A DNA stretch of 64,000 nt. Source: Sweltsa coloradensis (lineage: Eukaryota; Arthropoda; Insecta; Plecoptera; Chloroperlidae). The DNA lies in contig JAMZAV010000642.1 in assembly GCA_024449915.1 (NCBI GenBank), forward strand, positions 62,001 to 126,000, read 5' to 3'. Both the position numbers and the translations under genes were made by a program. Below the pieces are notes generated by a model. That model saw only the letters and a program-made list of their open reading frames with translations. It did no database searches and was not told where the DNA came from. Of this stretch, positions 45,861 through 57,315 are shown in pieces. The stretch's first letter is position 1. Every line of letters begins with the position of its first letter.

Positions 45861-47558
45861 AATAAAACAAATATTTATGTTTTGTTACGATGCCTCCCAT
45901 GATACAGGTTTATTTTACAAAACACCGATGGCGAGTATTTTCATTTTTCATATAAGATTAATTAATGCAATGCTTATCATTAATCAATTACAACAAACCG
46001 TAAATGTTGCCCATTTTTCACGAAATGTTACTTTGCCTCTGCTGTTATAATTTGTATTCGTTGATAGGATTGATATTTTTATTTTTGCCGAGAGTTCATA
46101 TTTATTACGTACTTAGTACTTAACATATTTCAATTTAAATTAATTTTAAATTTTGTGCATGTATAACTTAGAAATAATCTGAAAATATCTACTTGTATGC
46201 TGATTGAGTTAACTTTTTTGGTTAAAAATGGGGAATGGTATTCCAAACCTTAATAAATTGAAATTAACTTTTTTTAATTACGAAAGTTTTTATGCAAATT
46301 TGATAAATTTCGACACCTTAGATTTTCGAGACTTTTAGTATGTAAATGGTATTTTTTTCTAAAACCGATACAAAAAGAACCATTTCTGTTGCAATTTGTT
46401 TAAGGTCAGGGCTATTTTTTCCCCAGATCATCTCCTCTAATAGTTGGAGTGCACAATCAAAATTAAGAAACCCACCCAAGTGATGATTTTGTAATCTTGA
46501 AAGTAATAATAAAACTAATTTTTCATACCCACTCACGAGTGTTGCTAAATTATTTACCGCCACCGGTACACTACCCGCTACTTCGGAATATCAGGTACTG
46601 GCAATGCAGTGGTACCGCAACCATCTGTAGTACCGGAATCTTTGGTACCGGTACCGAAAAATCCATCAGTTTAGCTTCACAAACCCTGTGATTTTGGCGA
46701 TGATGACGAAGTGGACTTGGATAAGACCCGAATTAGACTTAGTGGCACCTAAACCTCGAAATACATTGTTGCGCCTCTTACTCCGTACTCGGTCATCGTT
46801 TTAGAGTGTAGAGTCTAGAGTAGCCTAGCCTCTACCTTAGTGTATAAATTAATATCCCTCAAATTCAATGCCCATACCCTCGAAAATAACAGATTTACAA
46901 ATGGGGGAGTGGGCGTAACCACTCAAACCCAAATCGCTCCCCCGCCTCAACATCCGGCCTAACCTGTCGTGAAGGACACAGTAGGAGTCGTTTCAAGATT
47001 CAGAAAATATTAGGCCTGCAACAGCGAAGATTTTATGCCTGCGATATAAATTGAATAAAATATTGCCTGAACTAGGCCTATTAGCATTTGTGTAGTAGGC
47101 ATGTTAATATAGTATTATTTTAAAAGGTAGGCCTATATATTATGCCCTATATAATTTAACCTATGAATAGGATTAACAAATAGGCATTGACCTTGATGCA
47201 AATTTACGTTTCATACGGTTTCATAGTAGGGGGGCTTACAGGTGATTTTAGAGCTATGAGATGTTTTATGTTGTGTGTTTATGTCAAACAAAATTTACGA
47301 ATGCGAAGGCCGAAAGGCTACAACTACAACTAGCCTAGGGCTACCACTTATCGACAGTAAAAAGTTGAGTAAAAATTGTAAAAAGAACAATCTTAGGGAA
47401 CAAAATATAACTTGGTATAGGCCTGCGATGTTTATGCATGTTTCACCCACGCGCGCAACAAGCAATCCGGGTTGGCACTTGGCATTTCTTGAAAGGTTAG
47501 GCCCCGCAGGCATAAATGACAGGTAGGCTAGGCCTAAGTCCTCCTAACGTTGACTTAC

Positions 47559-47594
47559 CGCAGCAGATGGGTGTCTAGCAGGGGCTGGATACAT
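47559..47594 (-). CDS. gro: Groucho/TLE co-repressor, exon 1 (first 12 codons)
   Basis: The minus strand reads ATG TAT CCA ... GCT GCG, giving MYPAPARHPSAA, followed by a consensus GTAAGTCA donor in phase 0. Groucho/TLE proteins begin with MYP/MFP and an RHP motif within the first ten residues, and in vertebrate TLE genes a very short first coding exon is the norm (family knowledge). Joining to exon 2 at 2513 keeps frame and gives an uninterrupted N-terminus [19 protein letters not shown]. The start context is GCAGCCATGT (G at -3). The exon is too short to stand out by itself; its identity rests on the match plus the phase agreement over about 45 kb. Transcription is towards lower coordinates, divergent from FEM1. 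Confidence 0.88.
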
Positions 47595-49018
47595 GGCTGC
47601 TGTCCACAAATCAACAGCAACTTAATGCCATAAGAATATCACCTCCACATTTTCCACATTATGTAGATATACTAACGACTGCACCTTATAACACTCGACA
47701 CTAATGATTCCACTGGGCCTAACGGTTACTGTCAAGACCCAAAACACAACAGCACTGACTCACATCATTGAACAAAAACACGGTCATCTTTACAGAACCA
47801 ACGAACAACATTCGCGCATCCTAATTCAAATTTTACAAAAATTGTCAGGTTTTCGCACATCTAAAGCGCACAATCCATTGTTCCACCACCGCTAGCGCCA
47901 GATACTTTGTCTCTAATGGCGTATATCCCACGTGGTAGACTGGATGAAAACGTCACACACTTTTCCACCAATAATCGCTTAGATGTTACTATGCTCCGCC
48001 TAATTTACGAAGACTGACGTCTGCACATCAACTCCGCGTGGAGTATCGACCACAGATCATACATCCAAACATTCCTGTCCTGTCCAAATGCGTGATACCA
48101 CTGTGCATGAAGTCGGAAGACTACATCAGTCATGTGTCGGGCTAAGATCATGCGCACGAAAAAACTCCTTGCCTACGTATTAAAAGAAATGTGAAGATAA
48201 ATTTTCGCCAAGAAATTGTTGTTTTATTTACAATACAACTTCTTGATCGTTGATAAAATGTTAACAATGTTTTAATCGTAGATGAAAACCTTGCCAGCGT
48301 TGTGGGAGGGAGAGTTTCATCTTAGCAGGTTGGTACAACAAGTAATTGCACTAATTTAGCGCTATCTTGGCAACGACTACAGAAAGCCAGCGATAAAACA
48401 AAATAAAGATCAGATTCAAATGTAATGACAACACACTTGAAAACTTATTATGAACATAAGTATCCCAATCACTACATTGATATGCAAGTAAAAGACAACT
48501 TCAAGACAAGTAGGTTTTAAGAATTTAACCAAGATTTCTACTTGTTAACCGCCATTTTAAATGACGTCAGATAAAACACTGCAACTTGATAAGTAGAAGT
48601 ACCGCCAAGTACAAAACACAAATTATTGCGTATTTGGAAATTTATTGAAGGGCAAATTAATTCATATTCTATGCTTACGTATAATTTACGGAATGAAAAT
48701 AAAATATTAAATTACTATTTTTAAATAAAAATAATACAAACCGTCAGAAATAATGATTTGAATTTTCAGCATATTCGTATCCAGTATGCAGTGACGTGTT
48801 CATGATAGTTCGTGAAGTTCAACCCAGAGACCTCTACCATACGTCCTTGGAACTCGGAAGTAAATACGCTGCAAATATTATCAGGGATGTTGTCATCTTG
48901 ATCGCCAGTGCGTGTTTGTCCGTCACAGCTGCCTTTGGAGAGCTGGGACGGAAAAAAGTGTTATTTTCATATATTTTTGTGAAATTTTCAACAGATGATT
49001 AGAAAAAGGATGCAAGAA
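47595..49018. promoter_or_regulatory. Shared upstream region of divergent Groucho and FEM1
   Basis: About 1.4 kb between the two start codons, holding both 5' UTRs and probably both promoters. It has no TE that I can recognise. Visible motifs are an E-box CACGTG at 47929-47934, a CRE-like TGACGTCT near 48015, and a YY1-like plus CRE pair at 48549-48569. No clear TATA box at a sensible distance from either gene. A TTTTCAACAG acceptor-like sequence ends at 48994, so FEM1 may have a non-coding 5' exon further left. Confidence 0.6.
48549..48569. promoter_or_regulatory. YY1-like site next to a full CRE
   Basis: CCGCCATTTT (reverse complement of the YY1 core AAAATGGCGG) at 48549-48558 is followed three bases later by the palindromic CRE TGACGTCA at 48562-48569. 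YY1 sites of this type commonly lie at or just downstream of TATA-less start sites, so this may mark the FEM1 transcription start about 450 bp upstream of its ATG. Inference from motifs only. Confidence 0.45.
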
Positions 49019-49075
49019 ATGGACGTCAACGTCATTTACAACTCAGCAAGGGACGGTAAACTCGAACGTTTACGA
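49019..49075 (+). CDS. FEM1C: FEM1A/C-type ankyrin protein, exon 1
   Basis: Reads MDVNVIYNSARDGKLERLR and ends at a CGA|GTAAGT donor in phase 0. FEM1A/FEM1C proteins begin MDL-TAV-NAARDGKL, so the MD methionine at 49019 is preferred; its context GAAATGG is strong. Two more in-frame ATGs lie upstream (49010, 48995), with an in-frame TGA at 48980, so the protein could start up to eight residues earlier. FEM1 proteins are substrate receptors of CUL2-RING ubiquitin ligases; FEM1A/C recognise C-terminal arginine degrons, and the nematode FEM-1 acts in sex determination (family knowledge). This exon encodes the short helix before the ankyrin repeats. It lies head-to-head with Groucho. Confidence 0.92.
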
Positions 49076-49140
49076 GTAAGTAGATCTGGGGTTTTGCTTC
49101 AAATTGCTGCCCTAGCCCCTACCTAAACCCCAGGAAAAGC

Positions 49141-51360
49141 TATGGGTCTAGGCCCTAGCCTAGCTAGGCCTAGGCCTACCTAGCTAGGGGTCTTTTGTCT
49201 AGAACCTTTAGGCCAGAGAAACGGGGTAGGGGCCTAGACCTATCTCTGCTCGAGTTGACACTCGAAAATGACAGATTTTAAATGTCGAGGATGTGGGATA
49301 AAGGCCTAAGCTGAAGTTTGACATTCTATTCTAAGGGCCCTAGGCCCTACCTAGATTTGCTAAGGCCTAGGCTAGGGCCTACCTAGGCATTAGGCCTCTT
49401 TACGTCCTGATCCTAACATAGACCTCGGTCCTATGGGTTTGAGTTAAGTTCAGTAGAAAAAATAAGAAGATTCACCCTTTTGGTATTGGTATTGGTATTG
49501 GTATTTCATCTCCTACAATTGACTAGGCCTATTAGTCGGTGGTAGGTTTGTTTCCTCCTCCTTCCTTCCTTACTTCCATCTTATCATCGTCCCTCTAGCA
49601 CGTTGTACGTTCATTTAATCATTTAATTAATGATCTTTCATTCCATTTTTACTTTTCCTTTCCAACTGTCTTGTTCTCTGTTTCCCTCTTTTCTTCTTCA
49701 CTCACTATTTCATTTGTAGGCCTATTTTTTTATTTTACTTTATCCCGTTTCTTGTTTCCCTTTATCTTGTCCTTACTTGTTTCATCTAATCTTCACTTCA
49801 TGAGCATACTTTCCTGCACACTCACCCCCCCTGATCAGGATTTACCTTCGGCAGCAGCTTCATACGCTTTTTAAAGCCCTTAACAGTCTTCTCCTCCACT
49901 ACTCCACCTGGTAGACCATTCCATTACCATTCCAGACCGTTACAGTTACCATTACATTACCATTACAGTGGGTAGGCCCTAAGCTAGGTCTAGGCCCCTA
50001 GGATTTGCTAAGACTCTGGTTTTTTGGCTCTTGATTCAATTTGATTTCAAAGTTTTGAGCCCAATGTAGCCTAGTAGGATCTATAATGGTTAGGACTAGG
50101 CCCTATGTGATGAGAGCTACATAAATATAATAGGCCTCCGCCTAGTCCCAAGCAGACACTAGAACCTAAGTGTCTAGGTGGGTGGCCCTAGGGTCTCTGA
50201 CCGTCTCTCTCTCTATGGGGTAAATTCCTTGAATTGGTCCACTTTGTGTAAGTAGGCCCTAGGCTACCAGTTGTTTTACCATTAACCTGCAGCCATTTGG
50301 TAGGCATACTTGTTGATGGCTATAATAGTGCTGGCTATTTTTGTTCAAGATGGCACTTTGACAGGAGTTTCTCATTCTCTTAGCTTCTACTTGACTACTG
50401 TCAAGCATATTTTGAATACTGAGTTGAGGTAGGTTTGACGTGCTTACACACAGGCCACTACCCAGCCTACCAGTAGGGCCTACCCAGTTGTGAAGAGTAA
50501 TTTTTATGAGATGATTTAATTAGGCCTAGTCGCCTAGACCAAAGTAGGCTCAATTTGTTTTCGATCCACGATTAGGCCTAGCTACGCTACCTATATTTAA
50601 ACTTAGAGAGCAGAGTGATGCACCGGAGATGGGCAGAACACAAAAACTTCTCGTTTTAATGCCGTAAATAAAGCGCATAGGCCTAAGCCTATTAATTTTT
50701 TACAAGGTGGTGGTGCAAGAAAAATGTTTAAGTTTTTAAGATAAATTAATTTCTAAAATTGTTTTGTCAACATCATATCAATCAATGGTGGAGATTGTGA
50801 GGAACTCAGGAAATATGATATTTTTTCACTGAGAGTGGGAACTAGACATATTTTTAGTTTGTCCATCTAGGCTACGCCTACATGATTTTGCTGTCCATGT
50901 TAACAGCTTCCTATAGGTCCACAGATCCAGGATAGGCTATTCTTGTAGGCCCTAGAATTTAAGTAAAATTGGTTTAGTAGTTTGACCTGTGAATAGCAAA
51001 CACGCAACCAAACAAACACCCCCATGCAGAGAAGAAGAAGAGCAATCCGAGTTCCATTGATGAAGTAGGCCTAATGAATTAGCCTCTGCGTAGGCTATTT
51101 GGGTTGCAGATGGGTTAGGCCTATTAAAGGCCTAATACCAAATTCTGGCATGAAAATGTCCCGATAGATTGTTTTGGTATAGGCTACCGGTAACCTACAA
51201 TTATTGCAGGTCTTTGTTCTTTGTCTACATTAGGCCTACTGAACTTGACATGTTCGTTTTGTGTCTAAATTAGAACCAGTGGCAGATACAGCCCCCTCCC
51301 TGTATCCGGTAGGGGGGGCAATCCTTTAAAAATAAAATTTATATTTTATTAGGCCTATTT
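49141..51360. repeat. Region dense in AGGCCT/TAGGCC
   Basis: I count at least 15 AGGCCT hexamers between 49.1 and 51.4 kb, including a cluster CTAGCTAGGCCTAGGCCTAC at about 49.16 kb, with many partial TAGGCC/GGCCCTA forms around them. It is not a regular tandem array. The motif occurs all over the window but is at its highest density here. Confidence 0.7.
49481..49505. repeat. (GGTATT)4 microsatellite
   Basis: TTGGTATTGGTATTGGTATT, four units of GGTATT in the FEM1 first intron. Confidence 0.9.
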
Positions 51361-51810
51361 TATTGAGCCAACAGCGTAGCGAACGGAATATATTACAATA
51401 GTATAGCTAAGTTTTATATAAAAGGCAACCTTTTAAAAGTATGATGATCACGTAGGGCGGTAGCCGGTAGGGGAGGGAGTGAAGTTGTTTGTGGAGTGAA
51501 TTGTTGGATCGGGATATTGTGCACGCTACAGCAGGTCACGGCCTGTTGAGCTACAAGGGCTGCTTGTTTCAGCACGTAGGCCTATGCTGTGAATTGTAAG
51601 CTCGACATGACGACAAACTAGTACATAGTTTCGGTACCTGTATTGCATTCAGCCCACCACTTTTTTCCAAAACACACCAAATGCACTCTAAAAACCTGAA
51701 TTTAAAAAATAGGGGCTCCACCCCATACCCCTGTACCTTTCTCACGGAGGTACATGCACGTGTGAATCGCCCCCCCCCCCCAAGATTATACTGTCCTAGA
51801 TCCGCCACTG
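51277..51810. mobile_element. hAT-like MITE with 8-bp target duplication
   Basis: Left end CAGTGGCAGATACAGCCCCC, right end CCTAGATCCGCCACTG. Flanks ATTAGAAC and ATAAGAAC match at 7 of 8 bases, the duplication size of hAT transposons, and the CAGTGGCGGAT-type ends are characteristic. A run of 12 C lies 18 bases inside the right part. No transposase. Confidence 0.7.
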
Positions 51811-52479
51811 ATAAGAACTAAGCATCATGTATCAGTATTCAGTATGCAGTATCACGCATATTTCCAATAGGCGGGTACGTCAGTGTTAACAAAATAAAGT
51901 ACCGGTAGGTAGGTAGCTAGGCCCTACTGAATGCTGTACCGGTACTTAGCATTTTAACAGGTCAATTCATTAATTGGCACCTAGATAAAAACCTGGACTC
52001 ACTATCCTGAGTTACATAAATAATAAAAATAACCCCTGTTGTGCCTATTGTTTTAACCATTGTTCAGTTGGTTTATTAGAGGAGGGAGCGAAGATACCGA
52101 GACTTGCCATTCAACATAAACGGGACTTAGTCTGTTTTTAATTTGACGGTGAGTTTGCTCTAGAACGGCTGAACAGATTGCGCTGAAATTTTAAACTGAC
52201 ATCCAGTAGGCCTACGCCTACCATTTCTCAGGATGCAGTTAACATTTTGAGCAAAATCCGCTATGGTTTAAACTCACAAGAAATACAAATTGAAAATAGG
52301 CTCAGAAAGTCACATTTTATTTTATATTGAATGTTGAATGCTCAAGGTTGCCCAAGATTCCGCTCGGAGATTGAGTAAACCTTGCAATCATTACTTGTGT
52401 TTCGTACGGTACTGCCTATGCTGTTCATAGTATTGTACATTGCATTCAAAACATGTTCTATAATTTTCCAGAAATAAAA

Positions 52480-52565
52480 ATATATACCCCGACCGTTGTT
52501 TGAACCCGTGGGTCCCCAACATTAAGGGTATTATAAAGGTGCCTCAGCCAACTAGACCAGAAAAC
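52480..52565 (-). mobile_element. tRNA-like SINE fragment
   Basis: CCCCGACCGTTGTTTGAACC CGTGGGT with GTGCCTCAGCCAACTAGACC reads in reverse as A box-like TGGTCTAGTTGGCTGAGGCA and B box GGTTCAAAC. Diverged; followed directly by the CTAG-class palindrome. Confidence 0.45.
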
Positions 52566-52569
52566 TGCC

Positions 52570-52737
52570 AGTCATTGTTAGACGAGTGAAGCGAGTCATG
52601 TGTTGAGCACTACCTGTTGATTGATGTGTACAGTATAATAAATTATGGTTTTGAGTTTGTTTGGTGTAAGAGTCTGGTCTTCCGGGTACCTACTCAACAT
52701 ATGACTCGCTCACTGGTCTAACCTAGTGGTAGGTACA
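52570..52737. mobile_element. CTAG-class palindrome (diverged relative of 21663-21831)
   Basis: Left GTCATTGTTAGACGAGTGAA then GCGAGTCATGTGTTGAGCAC; right CCGGGTACCTACTCAACATA then TGACTCGCTCACTGGTCTAA and CCTAG. Arms mirror each other with several changes, spaced by about 80 bp. Confidence 0.5.
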
Positions 52738-55700
52738 TTAGCTTGGACCTACCTTTTGTATATGATTAGTGTGGGAAGTTTATAGACCTGACATAAGTGG
52801 ACTGTTCAACTCGGACACAATATTATTGACTGGCACCAACTGACGAAGAAAGAATCAAAACATTCAAATTAGACCAAGGTTTTAATTAGTAAACATATAT
52901 TGTAATTTCATAATTAACTGTCTGGTGCGCCGGTACAATACCGATTGAATAATTGCTACATATTACTCGGTCAATTTATTGACAATTGTTTGCTGTGAGA
53001 ATTGACCTACTATGAGAAACTTTTAAGAAGGCAGATTTTGTGAAGGTGTGTCAGTTGAATTCCAGAATTCATTCACAGGGCCTGGTGTTGCACTAATTCT
53101 CGTTGTTACCTATTCAGTATTCACTTTAAGATTGATATTTGAAGAGTACTAGAAAGGCATAATTTACATCAGTCGTTATGGAACAGGTTAGTACTTAGTA
53201 GGTAGTGATGTGGTTACTGGTTAGTAAATAAGTACTATTAATGAAGTCTAGAAACGGGGTTTTGGCACTAGCCCACTTCCCTCGTACAAGCGGCCACTTT
53301 TCCTGGGTGCTTAGCTATTTTCAGTGTTTGTTTACTGTTAGAAGGTTAGCATGCAACAGGACAAGACATGCTCCAACTTAAATTAGTAGACGAGTGGGAG
53401 AAAATATCAGAGCTACGTATACATCTTCACTCGTACCGGTAGTCTTTCGTATACGAGAGCACGCTTCGTGACAGTTGACATGACATGACACCCCATTCAG
53501 TCGCGCAAGAGTGGACTACATGCCGACAGTGTTGGCTTTGACGTAAATCCAAGTTCCAAACTCTGTTTTACGTCGGTGTTTTGTTTACTTAGGAGGTCAA
53601 TTTTGAAAAGTATGTGGGGCCTGCACTGCAATTTCATCTCATTATTTAAACAAATTTTACGTTTATTATTGCCGAGCCCCTTCAAGATTCGAACCCAAGT
53701 CATTTGTGGTGTGTTATTCCGTAAGTTATTCTACACGTTAAATCGCGATCGATCGAATGCAAACATTTATTATGCACCTTTATGCGGGATTCGAACCAAC
53801 AACCTTTTGAGCCACCTCATGCAACGAAGAGAAAATAAGGCGGCCTAGGCCTTGTCCCATTTCTCAAACAATCACGAACAGCAGCTAAATTTATCTACGC
53901 ATAAATTTAGAACACACACCTTTAGTTGTTCGTATTTCCTGCAAAAAAGATTGGCCACGTCCAAAATGATCTCGCGCCTTAGGTTCGATGCCTGTGTGGC
54001 GCCATCGGTCACGGTTGGTACACATGTAGGCCAGGTCTTCCAGGATGTAAGGAAATAGTGAGCAATTGGCCACCTAGACTTCGAGATCCCTTCGCTTATA
54101 TCTGTTATTTTCCTGTGTCAAACTGTAACACTCGCTTTATTAATTCCCACCAGCCCTGAAATACTCGGAAGCGAACAGTCATACACAGGATTTATCCAAA
54201 ACATGTTTGTTTGTTTGCGCGACCACGGAGTCCCGCACCAACCTGCGCTAGCAGTGACTAGTAGTATGCTCCATCAATTAGCACCTGCGCATGCACATTC
54301 CACGTACGTGTGTTACGATGCCAGCCTGTAGGCCTGTGTAAACAACGTTAGTTCTTTGATTATTCCCAGTTAAACATAATTTATTGTGGTCTGAGGTGTT
54401 GCTGTCTGCAGTCCACGTTAGGTATTCCGGAAGCACCAGAGAGATAGTTTAGTACCATGTACGGCAAGAGGAAGTGAAATGATTGCGACGTTGCGTTGCG
54501 TAAGGTCAAGGCGGGTTACTTTGCTGAAGGAGAATCGAACTCGCAACTCGCCATCGAGAGAGAAAGAGAGGGAATTACAGTCATCTGAAGTAAACCCGTT
54601 TACCACAAGGTTATCGCTGTCATGTCCGACTCGGAGTCAATATTGTGCAGGTTTAATAACTAACCAGTATAAGTCAATGTCAAGTCAAGACATGCCTAGA
54701 ATATTCGTTCGCCTCGTGTTCCATTTCTATACCAAATAGGCCTACATGACTCAAACTAGGAAATACTCATTTCTTTGTCTCGTAATTTTGTTCTCATGGT
54801 ACAACGTAACAGTTTCATCATTGCCTTGGTTGTTTCTGTGAGAGCAGACTTTGTTATGCGACCAGTTGTTTCATCTCTAGTTCGTTAGTACGATATCCGT
54901 ATTATATGTAATGGAATTCATAATCTTATTTCATTCGACAAAGTACGATTCTTGCCAAAGATTGGCAAGGTTGTCAACTTTTGCATTTGAGGGTCGAACA
55001 ACCAGGACTATACAGCCATCGACCAGGGTCCTTCCTTGCCTTGGTAGACTTTTTCAGGGGGTTGAATTTAGTGCAGACCGACAAACGGTACAGTTGGGCA
55101 CACTTTTGACGTATGAAGTAGGGAATCAGTGGTTCGGGGGGGGGGGGGGGGGTAACTATTTTACTTCACTTTTATTTTTTAGATCGCAGATAGTTGCTGT
55201 AAAACGTATTACAGAGTCCGAGTGCAGGAAGTTTAAAGTTTTTGAGCTATTAATTTAAGTTATTTCAAAACTGTCTTATTTTATTGTGCATAAGCAGCAC
55301 AACATACTTTATACACATGATGGTTTAGTTGGTAAATCAAATTGAAATAAACAAAACGGAAGGCCTAATTCTAGAGTTCCAAACAGACGAATATACTGAG
55401 TATGGTGATGGGTTCATTTTTTAACCTGGCGAAACGCGAACTTCTAGTTATTCCAACCCCCACCCCCACCCACCAAAAAAAAAAAACTTTCAAAACGCTC
55501 CGACACGTCTGTAGAGAATTTTAATTTATACACCTACTTGAATGGCACTTTTGGCCACTTCGAGTTTGATATAATATGGAGTAATGCTGAAGCCTACGTA
55601 TAAAAAAGAATATGATTGAAGGGAAAATAATTTGAAGGAGACAATTGAGCCAAGATTAGATGTTAATTCGATGTCGAACGACGCGCTAATATCCAGTGGG

Positions 55701-56764
55701 CCATGTTACAGGCACACACACTTAGGACATGACATTATACCTACACCATTAGATATGCTGTGTATTCACTATGCTTTATACCAGTATGAATTACTTTTTA
55801 TTTCGGTATAGACAGACCGCACAATAAGAACTACAATAATGGAATTGCGCTTTACTGATCTTCTTAATTATGTAAAACAAATATGCAAGCTACTATCTCC
55901 TGTATGTATATATTTACAGCTCGAAGGACGTTTAGCAATAACGTCAGACATTAAATATTTCCCCTTAAAAAAAAAAAAAATTGTCTGACTGACAAAATTG
56001 GTGTTTGGAGTACAAAACACGACGTTATACCATAGTGTGGCGACTCGTGACCATTCGGTTAGGTGGTGCTATTTCATTAAAAATATGTACATCCTAGGAG
56101 CCCGAGCACCCCCTGTCTTGTGTATGTAATTATAAGTTTTTCATTTTGGGGCATATCAGAGGTGCATAAATTTATCCAACACTCGATCAAGGAGTTGTTC
56201 GCGTTTTCATTCCGACATTGCACCATCTTGATTCTTGTGAACCCACATTGAATATTGGAATCTTGTCTTACAGTCAAGCGCATACACAGACCAGACCGAG
56301 AACTGTTCACAAATAAACACGACAGGACAGGAATACACGTTGATTCAGCGTATAAACTTCCGAGGCCCATGTGGTGGTGACTAGTGAGTGACAATGACAT
56401 TCTGTCAGACCGTGAACGGCTGTATAATAGCGATGCGCAATATGAGAGGGAGTGTTTTGCTAGCAAGTCCAGGAAATTCGCCAACTTGACAGTTTTTGAA
56501 ACAGTGGGATATTGCCGCATTAAATATAGATGTGTGATAAATTCGAAAACAATACAAAAATAAGATAGGTATAAATAAAAATGGAATGTACATAAAAATT
56601 TCACACCCGGCTTATTACTTATTTAAAATAATTTATGGCATCACAAACTTAAAAAAATGGTGCAGACCTATTCATTTAGAATACGGGTAATGTCCTGTAA
56701 CACCAAAAACCACCGTGCCGTCTGCAGTCACCAAGTGCCCTCCCTCAGACACGTTTGATATACA

Positions 56765-57315
56765 CTAGGAAAACGCTTAAGTCCCGCCGCGTTGATGGAT
56801 GAGCTTTTTTAAGTTTTTAGTTTGCGTGGGATATCTTTACTTTTGCAAGTGCTTTGTTTTGCTGCCTACGCATTGTAGGTGATTGTTGTCAAGTTTCTAT
56901 TGTTTCTTGTCAACTTGTTATTATTTTCCGTAAAAAACTTATATTAAAAGCTTTATTTCTATGGATTCTGGCTAACTTGTTCAACTTTTTCTTTCAAACG
57001 TTACTACATCACCTTAACCTAATGTCCATGTGAAATATGAACGTTGTAGCCCCACCCGTTTGGTCAGAATTGGCCCAAATGGCACGAAAATATCGAACAA
57101 AAAATCGTAAAAGTACGATATTCATGAGAAATATTTCTTCGATTGTACCCAAAAACAATACAGCTCTAAGTTCAGAGATTTCGAAGGTCTTGTCAAATTT
57201 TCATCAAGATCGGATATGCCGTTTGCCCGGTAGAGAGCGAACAAACAGACAAAAAAGAAGAAGAAAAAATTGGGGGGGGGTCAGTGAAATTGAAGTCTTC
57301 GCTTCGCTCATCCAA
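56765..57315 (-). mobile_element. Helentron-like non-autonomous element
   Basis: Left border CTAGGAAAACGCTTAAGTCC then CGCCGCGTTGATGGATGAGC; right border GAAGTCTTCGCTTCGCTCAT then CCAA. Interior matches 36227-36752 in reverse: TTTCTATGGATTCTGGCTAA, ACGTTGTAGCCCCACCCGTT and AAATTTTCATCAAGATCGGA. Complete ends. Confidence 0.82.

Larger units (their letters stand above)
43161..46437. mobile_element. 3.3-kb ORF-less element with about 150-bp terminal inverted repeats
   Basis: Left end GAGGAGATGA, then GAACAAATTGCAACAGAAAT, GGTTCTTTTTGCATCGG, AAGTCTCGGAAAATCTAAGG and TGTCGAAATTTATCAAATTT. The same series in reverse orientation closes the element: AAATTTGATAAATTTCGACA, CCTTAGATTTTCGAGACTTT, AAAGAACCATTTCTGTTGCA and TCATCTCCTC. 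A TA lies directly outside each end (43159-43160, 46438-46439). The interior is very AT-rich with no transposase frame, a 38-base C run and a SINE-like piece. TA flanks suggest a Tc1/mariner-type mobiliser, but the size and long ends are unusual for that. Confidence 0.62.
2514..47558 (-). other. gro: Groucho/TLE intron 1 (about 45 kb)
   Basis: Bounded by a GTAAGTCA donor after exon 1 and a CTGATTGCAG acceptor before exon 2, both phase 0. It is unusually long compared with the 36-base exon it follows and is filled mainly with transposon remnants. Candidate regulatory or exon-like islands inside it are at 10690-10900, 15794-16010, 30690-30930 and 39140-39500. Stretches where I see nothing beyond unique or AT-rich intron sequence include 3900-5630, 6400-7980, 12200-12950, 14200-15500, 16020-17600, 31200-33500, 34620-35950 and 46700-47500. 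Confidence 0.88.

Noticed and set aside
48796..49002. Separate 68-codon gene upstream of FEM1
   Set aside because: Overlaps the expected FEM1 5' UTR, is in a different frame from FEM1 and shows no family match.
54479..54739. Coding exon in FEM1 intron 1
   Set aside because: The sequence GGAGAATCGAACTCGCAACT is a degenerate tRNA-type B box and the frame has no similarity that I recognise; more likely a SINE relic.
56077..56604. 175-codon open frame on the minus strand
   Set aside because: No recognisable domain; Cys/Ser/Leu composition follows the AT-rich DNA. No other coding signal around it.
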